NCBI GenBank assembly: GCA_013696915.1
Contig: JACCXR010000246.1
Coordinates: 1-8,742 of the forward strand
Reading direction: 5' to 3'
Origin: Euzebyaceae bacterium
Lineage (GTDB): Bacteria; Actinomycetota; Nitriliruptoria; Euzebyales; Egibacteraceae
DNA length: 8,742 nucleotides
Position 1 is the stretch's first letter. Each line of letters starts with the position of its first letter. Both the position numbers and the translations under genes were made by a program. Shown here piece after piece: positions 1 to 6,080 of the stretch. Under the pieces are notes generated by a model. The model saw nothing but the letters and a program-made list of their open reading frames with translations, was not told the DNA's origin and ran no database searches.

Positions 1-3
1 GCG

Positions 4-1179
4 GTGCAGGGGCCGCCGGTGCTGCGGCCCACCGACCTGCGCGAGCTGCGGGACGCCGTCCGCGACACCCCCGGGACGCTGCTGGCGCGCGGCGGCGGGA
101 CGAAGCAGGACTGGGGGGCGCCGCCCGAGCGGACCGACGCCGTCGTCTCCTGCGGCGGGCTCGACGGCCTCGTCGAGCACAGCCCCGGCGACATGGTCGC
201 GATCGTGCAGCCGGGCCTGTCCCTTGGCCGCCTCCAGGAGGCGCTCGCGCCGTCGGGGCAGTGGCTGGCGCTCGACCCGCCCCTGGTCGACGGTGGCGCG
301 ACCGTCGGCGGCGTGGTCGCCACCAACGACGCCGGCCCGCGCCGGCAGCGGTACGGCGCTCCGCGGGACCTCGTCATCGGGGTGACGGTCGTGCTCGCCG
401 ACGGCACCGTGGCCCGCAGCGGAGGCCGGGTGGTGAAGAACGTCGCCGGATTCGACCTCATGCGGCTGTACTGCGGGTCGCTCGGGACCCTCGGGGTGCT
501 CGCCGAGATCGTCGTGCGGCTCCACCCGCTGCCCGAGGCCAGCCGCACGTTGCGCATCCCGGCCGACCCGGCGACGGCGACCGCGACGACGCTCGCGCTG
601 CTGGCCTCCGCGGCGGTGCCCACGGCGGTCGACCTGGCGGGGGGGGCGCTGTGGATCCGGCTGCAGGGGCGCGAGGCCGGCGTGGCGGCGCAGTGCGCCC
701 TCGTCCGGCGCCTGGCCGCCGGCGGGGAGGAGCCGGAGGAGTTCCAGGGTTCGGAGGAGGCCGAGGTCTGGCGCCGGCTGACGGCCGCGCACGCGGGCGG
801 GGCGGGCGAGACCGTCGCCAGGGCGGCCACCCTGCCCGATCGCCTCCCGGCCGTGGCCGCCGCGCTGATCGAGGCCGCCGGGAGGGCCGGCGTCGAGGCC
901 CGGCTGGCCAGCCACGCCGGCCTCGGCCTGCACACGGCCCGACTGTCCGGCGGCGACGCGCGCGCCCACGCCGCTGTGGTCCGGGACTGGCGCCGCACGG
1001 TGGCGGGGCTCGGCGGAACGGTCGTGCTGCGGCGGCGCATCGACGGCGTCGACGGCCTCGTGGACCCGTGGTGCGACCCCGGCGCGCCGCCGTCGGCGCT
1101 GGCCGTCATGCGCCGGGTCAAGGCGCAGCTCGACCCCGACCGCCGCTGGGCGCCGGGCCGTTTCGTCGGAGGGATCTAG
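4..1179 (+). CDS. glcE: Glycolate oxidase-type FAD-binding subunit (GlcE-like)
   Basis: Predicted accessory FAD-binding subunit of a glycolate oxidase (glycolate to glyoxylate), working with a GlcD-type catalytic subunit and the Fe-S subunit encoded next. The protein (391 aa) has a PCMH-type FAD-binding domain over roughly residues 5-180: the ARGGGTK nucleotide-binding loop near residue 28, IVQPGLSLGRLQEAL near 67, a glycine-rich DGGATVGGVVATNDAG segment at 96-111, and GGRVVKNVAGFDLMRLYCGS at 140-159, a hallmark of GlcE. The C-terminal half is the less conserved region usual for GlcE, and the length suits the family. The start taken is GTG at 4, but only three bases precede it, so no ribosome-binding site can be judged and the true start may lie upstream, perhaps overlapping a glcD gene. 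The TAG stop is followed after 3 bp by a 71-bp repeat. Membership of the GlcD/GlcE FAD oxidase family is secure; glycolate as substrate is inferred from the pairing with GlcF. Confidence 0.85.
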   Translation: MQGPPVLRPTDLRELRDAVRDTPGTLLARGGGTKQDWGAPPERTDAVVSCGGLDGLVEHSPGDMVAIVQPGLSLGRLQEALAPSGQWLALDPPLVDGGATVGGVVATNDAGPRRQRYGAPRDLVIGVTVVLADGTVARSGGRVVKNVAGFDLMRLYCGSLGTLGVLAEIVVRLHPLPEASRTLRIPADPATATATTLALLASAAVPTAVDLAGGALWIRLQGREAGVAAQCALVRRLAAGGEEPEEFQGSEEAEVWRRLTAAHAGGAGETVARAATLPDRLPAVAAALIEAAGRAGVEARLASHAGLGLHTARLSGGDARAHAAVVRDWRRTVAGLGGTVVLRRRIDGVDGLVDPWCDPGAPPSALAVMRRVKAQLDPDRRWAPGRFVGGI

Positions 1180-1182
1180 CCT

Positions 1183-1253
1183 TGAATCACCGGAGCCCGC
1201 GGAGACGATTCTCAGGACCCCGTTGGAGGCAGTCGCGCGACCGTCAAGGGATT
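1183..1253 (+). repeat. Dispersed palindromic repeat, copy 1
   Basis: First unit of a tandem pair between glcE and glcF, starting 3 bp after the glcE stop. Aligned to copy 2 (offset 80 bp) it shows 6 substitutions, five of them transitions, and one 3-base gap, so about 65 of 74 columns are identical. The first inverted repeat has decayed: the left arm GAATCACC no longer fully matches the right arm GACGATTC. The second, around GTCGCGCGAC, has lost three bases of the loop region. It ends in AAGGGATT, like copy 2. I see no other coding or RNA signal in it. Confidence 0.85.
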
Positions 1254-1262
1254 TCTGGTCCG

Positions 1263-1336
1263 TGAATCGCCGGAGCCTGCGGAGGCGATTCTCAGGACCT
1301 CGTTCGAGGCGGTCGCGCAGCGACCGTCAAGGGATT
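1263..1336 (+). repeat. Dispersed palindromic repeat, copy 2
   Basis: Second unit of the tandem pair, and the best-formed one. It holds a perfect 8-bp inverted repeat, GAATCGCC at 1264-1271 and GGCGATTC at 1284-1291, around a 12-base loop. A tighter hairpin follows at 1308-1328, with core stem GGTCGC, loop GCA and GCGACC; the stem extends to 9 bp with one G-T wobble. The 21 bases of this second hairpin are identical in copy 3 at 4822-4842. The unit ends in AAGGGATT, which places a Shine-Dalgarno-like sequence just ahead of glcF. The strand is given as that of the flanking genes; the element's own orientation is arbitrary. Confidence 0.88.
1329..1334 (+). promoter_or_regulatory. Likely ribosome-binding site of glcF, inside repeat copy 2
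   Basis: AAGGGA lies 8 bases before the ATG at 1343 and directly follows the 3' arm of the second repeat hairpin (ends 1328). It supports ATG 1343 over the upstream in-frame starts TTG 1223 and GTG 1262. Because the hexamer is part of the repeat, its accessibility could depend on the neighbouring hairpin. That consequence is inference. Confidence 0.6.
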
Positions 1337-1342
1337 GCTGAG

Positions 1343-2734
1343 ATGGCGCCGGAAGCGTCCGGGGAGCAGTGGGGCGTCGGCGACCCCGGCGCGGTCGTCA
1401 CCGACGTGGACCGCGGCGCCGGGCCGTACGCCGCGTTCGACGCCTTCCACCCGCCGTCCGCCGACCGGGTCGCGGACTGCGTGCACTGCGGCTTCTGCCT
1501 GCCGACGTGCCCGACGTACGCCCTGTGGGGCGAGGAGATGGACAGTCCGCGCGGGCGCATCTGGCTGATGAAGATGGGACTGGAGGGTGAGGTGCCACTC
1601 GACGACACCTTCGTCCAGCACATCGACGCGTGCCTCGGCTGCATGGCCTGCGTGACGGCGTGCCCGTCCGGGGTTCGCTACGACGAGCTCGTCGAGGCGA
1701 CCCGGGCGCAGATCGAGCGCAACCACCCACGGACGCTGCCGGACCGGCTGTTCCGGGGGCTGATCCTCGCGCTGTTCCCCCACCCCGCGCGGCTGCGGGC
1801 GGCGGCCGTGGCCGGCTGGGTCTACCAGCGGCTGCGCGTCGGTGCGCTGCTGCGCCGCGCCGGCGTGGTGCAACGCCTGCCGGCCCGGCTGCGGGCGCTC
1901 GAGGCGCTGCTGCCAGACATCCGGCTCCGCGACCTCCGGGAGAGGGTCGCCGACGTGACCCCCGCCGTGGGCGAGCAGCGGATGAGGGTCGGGCTGCTGA
2001 CCGGCTGCGTCCAGTCGGTGTTCTTCTCGGACGTCAACGCCGCGACGGTGCGCGTGCTCGCCGCCGAGGGCTGCGAGGTCGTCGCGCCGCCGGCGCAGGG
2101 CTGTTGCGGAGCCCTGGACCTGCACGCCGGCGGGGAGGCGGCGGCCGCCGCGCGGGCGCGGGCGACGATCGACGCGTTCGAGGCGGCCGGCGTCGACGCC
2201 GTCGTCGTGAACGCCGCGGGCTGCGGGTCGACCATGAAGACCTACGGCCACCTGCTCCGCCACGACGGCGAGTACGCCGAGCGCGGGCGGGCCTTCTCCG
2301 CACGGGTCCGCGACGTCACCGAGCTGCTCGCCGAGCTCGGCCCGCGGGCGGTCCGCCACCCCCTGCCCGGCCGCGTCGCCTACCACGACGCGTGCCACCT
2401 CGCGCACGCCCAGGGCGTCCGCGCCCAGCCGCGGGCGCTGCTGCGGGCGATCCCCGGCCTCGACGTCGCCGAGGTCGCCGACCCCGAGATCTGCTGCGGG
2501 TCGGCCGGCATCTACAACCTCGTCGAACCTGAGGCCGCCGAGGACCTCGGCCGGCGCAAGGCCGCGAACATCGCGGCGACCGGCGCGGAAGCGGTCGTGA
2601 CCGCCAACCCCGGGTGCCTGCTGCAGATCCGCCGCTGGCTCCCGGGCGTGACGCTGGCCCACCCGGTCGAGCTGCTCGACCGCTCGCTGCGCGGGGCGCC
2701 TGCGCCCTGGGTGAGCCGGGGCTCGCCCGGGTAG
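1343..2734 (+). CDS. glcF: Glycolate oxidase-type iron-sulfur subunit (GlcF-like)
   Basis: Fe-S electron-transfer subunit expected to pass electrons from the FAD subunits GlcD/GlcE to the respiratory chain at the membrane. From ATG 1343 it is 463 aa. Two ferredoxin-type [4Fe-4S] motifs are visible: CVHCGFCLPTC (Cys 46, 49, 52, 56) and CLGCMACVTACP (Cys 97, 100, 103, 107). Two C-terminal CCG domains of the heterodisulfide-reductase type follow, with GCCGALD (Cys 254-255) and ICCGSAGIYN (Cys 384-385), plus YHDACHLAHAQG before the second. FDAFHPPS followed by the first cluster and YALWGEEMDSPRGRI is typical of GlcF. The frame is open from TTG 1223, but the extra 40 residues are repeat-encoded and arginine-rich; ATG 1343 has a good ribosome-binding site and matches family length. 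The gene lies 163 bp after glcE, a gap filled almost wholly by the two repeats. Glycolate is the most likely substrate; lactate or another 2-hydroxyacid is possible. Confidence 0.9.
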   Translation: MAPEASGEQWGVGDPGAVVTDVDRGAGPYAAFDAFHPPSADRVADCVHCGFCLPTCPTYALWGEEMDSPRGRIWLMKMGLEGEVPLDDTFVQHIDACLGCMACVTACPSGVRYDELVEATRAQIERNHPRTLPDRLFRGLILALFPHPARLRAAAVAGWVYQRLRVGALLRRAGVVQRLPARLRALEALLPDIRLRDLRERVADVTPAVGEQRMRVGLLTGCVQSVFFSDVNAATVRVLAAEGCEVVAPPAQGCCGALDLHAGGEAAAAARARATIDAFEAAGVDAVVVNAAGCGSTMKTYGHLLRHDGEYAERGRAFSARVRDVTELLAELGPRAVRHPLPGRVAYHDACHLAHAQGVRAQPRALLRAIPGLDVAEVADPEICCGSAGIYNLVEPEAAEDLGRRKAANIAATGAEAVVTANPGCLLQIRRWLPGVTLAHPVELLDRSLRGAPAPWVSRGSPG

Positions 2735-2744
2735 GGCAGGCCGC

Positions 2745-3356
2745 ATGGACCTCACGGCACTCACCCTCAACTGCACCCTGAAACGCTCCCCCGAGCAGTC
2801 GAACACCGAAGCCCTCGCCCGGGTCGTCGACAACGCCCTCGCCGAGCACGACGTCGCGACCGAGATGATCCGGGTCGTCGACCACGACGTGAAGCCCGGC
2901 GTCACCTCCGACGAGGGCGACGGCGACGAGTGGCCCGCCATCCGCGAGCGCATCCTCGCCGCCGACATCCTCGTCATCGCCACGCCCACCTGGCTCGGCA
3001 AGCCGTCGAGCATCGCCCAACGGGTGCAGGAGCGGATGGACGCGCTGCTGTCCGAGCAGGACGACGTTGGGCGCCCGGTCGCCTACAACCGCGTCGCCGG
3101 GGTCGTCGTCACCGGCAACGAGGACGGCGCCCACCACGTCATCGCGGAGGTGGCGCAGAGCCTGATCGACATCGGCTTCACCGTGCCCGGCCAAGCGTGG
3201 ACCTACTGGAACGCCGGCCCCGGCCCCGGGCCGACCTACCTGGAGGCCGATCACGGCCGGGAGTGGTCCGCGACCACCGGCCGCGCGGCCGCCGCCAACC
3301 TCGTCGCCGTCGCCGGGGCTTTGAAGGCCATGCCCATCCCGCCTCCTCCCACGTGA
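2745..3356 (+). CDS. Flavodoxin-fold NAD(P)H-dependent FMN reductase family protein
   Basis: Predicted soluble flavoprotein of 203 aa in the NADPH-dependent FMN reductase/flavodoxin-like superfamily. A first beta strand (ALTLNCTL, residues 5-12) runs into a phosphate-binding loop, KRSPEQSNT (13-21). The strand ILVIATPTW leads to the flavin-contacting TPTWLGKPSS (80-89), and a second flavin loop, VVTGNEDGAHH, lies at 121-131. No transmembrane segment or export signal is seen. The ATG at 2745 is 10 bp after the glcF stop with AGGGCAGG just upstream, so co-transcription with glcF is likely. The tail is proline-rich and short (IPPPPT). Its partner and substrate are unknown; it might recycle flavin or transfer electrons for the neighbouring oxidase, but nothing in the sequence proves this. 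The family assignment is good, the exact activity open. Confidence 0.8.
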   Translation: MDLTALTLNCTLKRSPEQSNTEALARVVDNALAEHDVATEMIRVVDHDVKPGVTSDEGDGDEWPAIRERILAADILVIATPTWLGKPSSIAQRVQERMDALLSEQDDVGRPVAYNRVAGVVVTGNEDGAHHVIAEVAQSLIDIGFTVPGQAWTYWNAGPGPGPTYLEADHGREWSATTGRAAAANLVAVAGALKAMPIPPPPT

Positions 3357-3369
3357 GCACTCCGGCGCG

Positions 3370-3397
3370 TTGACAAACCGGCCGCGCCGCCAATACT
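3370..3397 (+). promoter_or_regulatory. Sigma-70-type promoter for a leaderless deaminase transcript
   Basis: A perfect -35 hexamer, TTGACA (3370-3375), is followed after 16 bases by AATACT (3392-3397), which matches four of six bases of the -10 consensus. Six bases after the -10 box lies the A of the ATG at 3404, exactly where transcription should start. No Shine-Dalgarno sequence precedes this ATG, so the mRNA is probably leaderless, a common arrangement in actinobacteria. The motif stands out against the GC-rich background of this 47-bp intergenic region. It would drive the deaminase and possibly the downstream transporter genes. Confidence 0.72.
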
Positions 3398-3403
3398 CCC
3401 CGA

Positions 3404-4705
3404 ATGGGCAGAGCGGACCGGTTGGTGCTGCGCGGGGCGCGCTGGCCGGGCGACGTCGCGGTCCGCGACGGGCTGATCGAGGCCGTCGGAGACGTCCCCC
3501 CGGAGGACGGGGACGAGGTGCTGCGCTGCGGCGGTGACGTCGTCACCGCGGGCCTGGTCAACACCCACCACCACCTCTACCAGTGGATGACGCGCGGCCG
3601 GGCGGTCGACTGCGACCTGTTCGGCTGGCTCACCGAGCTCTACCCGGTCTGGGCCCGCCTCGACGTCGAGGACGTCGCCGCCGCCGCACGGGTGGGGCTG
3701 GCCGAGCTCGCGCTCAGCGGCTGCACGACCGCCGCCGACCACCACTACCTGGTCCCCCACGGCGACGACTCGGTGTTCGACGCCATCGCCGGGGCCGCCC
3801 GCGAGGTCGGCATCCGCATCCATCTCGCCCGCGGCTCGATGGACCTCGGCGAGTCCGACGGCGGGCTGCCCCCGGACGCGGTCGTCGAGGACGTCGATGC
3901 GATCCTCGCCTCGACCGACGCGGTCGCGGACCGGCTCCACGACGGCGACCGGGTCGTCGTCACCGTCGCCCCCTGCAGCCCGTTCAGCGTCTCGCCGGCG
4001 CTGCTGCGCGAGTCCGCCGCGCTCGCTCGCGCGCGCGGGCTGCGCCTGCACACCCACCTGGCCGAGACCATCGACGAGGAGCGCGACTGCCTCGCCCGGT
4101 TCGGCCGGCGACCGGTCGAGGTGCTCGACGACCTCGGCTGGATCGCCGGGGACGTCTGGGTCGCGCACGGGATCCACTTCGACGACGCGGAGATCAAGCG
4201 GCTCGGCGCCGCCCGCACCGGTGTCGCGCACTGCCCGTCCAGCAACGCCCGGCTCGCGGCCGGCGCGTGCCGCGTCACCGACCTCGTGGAGGCCGGCGCC
4301 CCCGTCGGCCTCGGCGTCGACGGCGTCGCGTCCAACGAGGTCGGCGCGCTCTTTCCCGAGCTGCGCCAGGCCCTCTACACCGCGCGTCAGCGGGCCGGCC
4401 GGCCGGACGCCTTCTCCCCCACCGACGCCCTCGCCCTGGCCACCGAGGGGGGCGCGGCCTGCCTCGGCCGGGACGACATCGGCCGCCTGGAGCCGGGCAG
4501 GAAGGCGGACCTCGTCGTCTGGCCGGGCGACGACCTCGGCGACGTGCCCGACCCGCTCGCCGGGCTGGTGCTCGGCCCCGACCGGCGGGCCAGGCACGTC
4601 CTGGTCGACGGCGCGCCGGTCGTCAGCGACGGCGCACTGGTCGGCGCCTCGATCGCCGGCTACCGGGAGGACCTGGCCCGCCGCGCCAGGCGCCTGTGGA
4701 CATGA
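3404..4705 (+). CDS. Amidohydrolase, probable 8-oxoguanine deaminase
   Basis: Metal-dependent cytosolic deaminase of the amidohydrolase superfamily (ATZ/TRZ-like), 433 aa. The nearest recognisable type is 8-oxoguanine deaminase, which hydrolyses 8-oxoguanine to urate and ammonia. Visible active-site elements are NTHHHLYQ (metal-binding His 55 and 57), LHTHLAET (metal ligand His 218, catalytic Glu 221), VAHGIH (His 255), HCPSSNARLAAG (from His 276) and LGVDGVASNE (metal ligand Asp 306). The N-terminal RADRLVLRGA and C-terminal GRLEPGRKADLVVW strands form the usual composite beta-sandwich. The THHHLYQ sequence favours an 8-oxoguanine deaminase-like enzyme over guanine or S-adenosylhomocysteine deaminases, but isocytosine, pterin or triazine substrates cannot be excluded. 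The ATG at 3404 coincides with the predicted transcription start and has no ribosome-binding site. A purine-type importer follows 41 bp downstream, consistent with purine catabolism. Confidence 0.85.
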   Translation: MGRADRLVLRGARWPGDVAVRDGLIEAVGDVPPEDGDEVLRCGGDVVTAGLVNTHHHLYQWMTRGRAVDCDLFGWLTELYPVWARLDVEDVAAAARVGLAELALSGCTTAADHHYLVPHGDDSVFDAIAGAAREVGIRIHLARGSMDLGESDGGLPPDAVVEDVDAILASTDAVADRLHDGDRVVVTVAPCSPFSVSPALLRESAALARARGLRLHTHLAETIDEERDCLARFGRRPVEVLDDLGWIAGDVWVAHGIHFDDAEIKRLGAARTGVAHCPSSNARLAAGACRVTDLVEAGAPVGLGVDGVASNEVGALFPELRQALYTARQRAGRPDAFSPTDALALATEGGAACLGRDDIGRLEPGRKADLVVWPGDDLGDVPDPLAGLVLGPDRRARHVLVDGAPVVSDGALVGASIAGYREDLARRARRLWT

Positions 4706-4731
4706 CCCGACTTCCCGCTCAACGACCCGAC

Positions 4732-4740
4732 GGAAGGTGA
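4732..4740 (+). promoter_or_regulatory. Ribosome-binding site of the BMP lipoprotein gene
   Basis: GGAAGGTGA lies 6 bases before GTG 4747 and decides the start. The later in-frame ATGs at 4768 and 4843 have poorer spacing or no such site. The 41-bp gap 4706-4746 shows no convincing promoter, so transcription probably reads through from the deaminase gene. Confidence 0.7.
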
Positions 4741-4746
4741 TGCCAA

Positions 4747-6078
4747 GTGAGGCGGATTCTCGGAGCCATGAAAGGTGAATCGCCGAGGCTCGTCCGAGGC
4801 GATTCCCGTGACCTCGGTGGTGGCGGTCGCGCAGCGACCGTCATGGGAGCACTGACGCTGGCACTGCTCGCGGCCGCGTGCGGCGGCGAGGACGTGACCG
4901 CGCCGGCCGACACGGGCGGGGCCACCGCCGGGGAGACGACCGGCGACGCCACGGGCGGGACCGCGACCGGCGACGCCACGGGCGGGACCGCGACCGGGAC
5001 CGCCACGGGTGGGACCGCGACCGGCGCGGCGACACCGGACGCCACCGGTGAGGCGACCGGCGCGGCCGACGGCGACGTCCTCAAGGTCGCCTTCGTGTAC
5101 GTCGGCCCGGTGGGGGACGCCGGCTGGACGTTCCGGCACGACGTCGGCCGCCAGGAGCTCGAGGAGGCCCTCGGCGACCGGGTCGAGACGACCTTCCTCG
5201 AGAGCGTGCCGGAGGGCGCCCAGAGCGAGCGCGTGTTCGAGGACCTCGCCCGGCAGGGCAACCAACTGATCTTTGCGACCAGCTTCGGCTACATGGACCA
5301 GATGCTCGCCGTCGCCGAGAAGTACCCGGACGTCGTGTTCGAGCACGCCACCGGCTTCAAGACCGCGGAGAACATGGGGACCTACTTCGGCGCGGCGGAG
5401 GAGGGCCGGTACCTGGAGGGCATGGCCGCCGCCTCGGCGAGCCCCAGCGGCGAACTCGGCTACGTCGCCGCATTCCCGATCCCCGAGGTGCTGCGCGGCA
5501 TCAACGCCTACACGCTGGGCGCCCGGTCGGTGAACCCCGACGCGACCGTCCGGGTCGTGTGGACCTCGACCTGGTTCGGACCCGACATCGAGAAGGAGGC
5601 CGCGGAGAGCCTGCTCGACGCCGGCGTCGACGTCGTCGGCCAGCACCAGGACACCCCGGCGCCGGGCCAGGCCGCCGAGGAGGCCGGCGCGAAGTGGACC
5701 GGCTACAACTCCGACATGGAGGAGTTCGCGCCCGAGGCCTGGTTGACGGCCACCGTCTGGGACTGGGGGCCGTACTACATCCGCACCGCCGAGGCGGTGC
5801 TCGACGGCACCTGGACCAGCGAGCAGTACTACGGGAACATGGCCGACGGGATGGTGACGATCGCCGACTTCGGCGAGTCGGTCGACGACGAGACCGCCGC
5901 CATGATCGAGACCCGGCGGCAGGAGATCACCGACGGCGAGTTCGCGCCCTTCACCGGCCCGATCACCAACCAGGCCGGCGAGGAGGTCGTCGCCGACGGC
6001 GAGGTCGCGCCGCTGGAGGACCTGCTGGCGACCGACTACTTCGTCGAAGGCGTCATCGGCGAGATCCCCGCGCAGTAG
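4747..6078 (+). CDS. BMP-family ABC transporter substrate-binding lipoprotein
   Basis: Predicted extracytoplasmic binding lipoprotein (443 aa) of the basic membrane protein (BMP/PnrA-like) family, capturing nucleosides or purine-related compounds for the importer encoded next. A type II signal peptide ends at the lipobox LLAAAC with lipidated Cys 45, and the hydrophobic core is short (about residues 31-44). Residues 46-109 form a Gly/Thr/Ala-rich linker with a tandem repeat. The BMP domain starts at about 110 (DVLKVAFVYVG), with the ligand-loop-like VGDAGWTFRHD, then QLIFATSFGYMDQ, VFEHATGF and GELGYVAAFPIPEVLRGINA. GTG 4747 is preferred for its strong ribosome-binding site, and because starting at ATG 4843 would remove every positive charge before the hydrophobic core. 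Oddly, most of the first 34 codons are a copy of the dispersed repeat, giving an unusually long charged region (ESPRLVRGDSRDL). The ATPase gene starts 2 bp after the stop. The ligand is inferred from family and neighbours. Confidence 0.88.
   Translation: MRRILGAMKGESPRLVRGDSRDLGGGGRAATVMGALTLALLAAACGGEDVTAPADTGGATAGETTGDATGGTATGDATGGTATGTATGGTATGAATPDATGEATGAADGDVLKVAFVYVGPVGDAGWTFRHDVGRQELEEALGDRVETTFLESVPEGAQSERVFEDLARQGNQLIFATSFGYMDQMLAVAEKYPDVVFEHATGFKTAENMGTYFGAAEEGRYLEGMAAASASPSGELGYVAAFPIPEVLRGINAYTLGARSVNPDATVRVVWTSTWFGPDIEKEAAESLLDAGVDVVGQHQDTPAPGQAAEEAGAKWTGYNSDMEEFAPEAWLTATVWDWGPYYIRTAEAVLDGTWTSEQYYGNMADGMVTIADFGESVDDETAAMIETRRQEITDGEFAPFTGPITNQAGEEVVADGEVAPLEDLLATDYFVEGVIGEIPAQ
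4776..4847 (+). repeat. Dispersed palindromic repeat, copy 3, inside the lipoprotein coding sequence
   Basis: Third full unit, 3.5 kb from the tandem pair and wholly within codons 10-34 of the BMP lipoprotein gene. It keeps the perfect 8-bp inverted repeat, GAATCGCC at 4777-4784 and GGCGATTC at 4798-4805, although the 13-base loop differs from copy 2. The second hairpin, at 4822-4842, is identical to 1308-1328. The middle (CGTGACCTCGGTGGTG) is more diverged. A probable fragment, GAGGCGGATTCTCGGAGCC at 4749-4767, resembles the right arm and following bases of copy 2, so the locus may once have held a tandem pair too. The reading frame stays open throughout. Confidence 0.82.
4942..5022 (+). repeat. 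Three tandem 27-bp units in the lipoprotein linker
   Basis: Three consecutive 27-base units (4942-4968, 4969-4995, 4996-5022) encode GDATGGTAT, GDATGGTAT and GTATGGTAT. The first two are identical in DNA; the third has a few changes. The segment just before (GGATAGETT) looks like a degenerate earlier unit. They form a flexible Gly/Thr/Ala linker between the lipidated cysteine and the binding domain. Because the unit is a multiple of three, changes in copy number would alter tether length without breaking the frame. Confidence 0.85.
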
Positions 6079-6080
6079 CG

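Noticed and set aside
1264..1328. Repeat hairpins as an intrinsic terminator between glcE and glcF
   Set aside because: Neither stem is followed by a T-run, the elements lie inside a presumed operon, and copy 3 with the same hairpin is inside a translated gene.
1183..1336. Tandem repeat pair as a CRISPR remnant
   Set aside because: There are only two long diverged units with almost no spacer (about 9 bp), and a third copy lies inside a gene.
1223..1342. N-terminal extension of GlcF from TTG 1223 or GTG 1262
   Set aside because: The extension is encoded by the repeats, is arginine-rich and unlike GlcF N-termini. ATG 1343 has a well-spaced AAGGGA and gives a normal family length.
1292..3013. 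Long open frame on the minus strand (573 codons) opposite glcF and the flavodoxin-like gene
   Set aside because: It is a shadow frame typical of very GC-rich DNA: low-complexity Arg/Gly/Ala/Asp-rich translation, no recognisable domain, and fully overlapped by well-supported + strand genes.
3251..4597. Long minus-strand open frame (448 codons) opposite the deaminase
   Set aside because: Mirror frame of the deaminase with biased composition and no family motifs; the + strand protein has a complete set of active-site residues.
5559..6080. Upstream extension of the ATPase frame
   Set aside because: The extra 174 codons overlap the lipoprotein gene out of frame and are Arg-rich; the ATPase domain begins just after GTG 6081.
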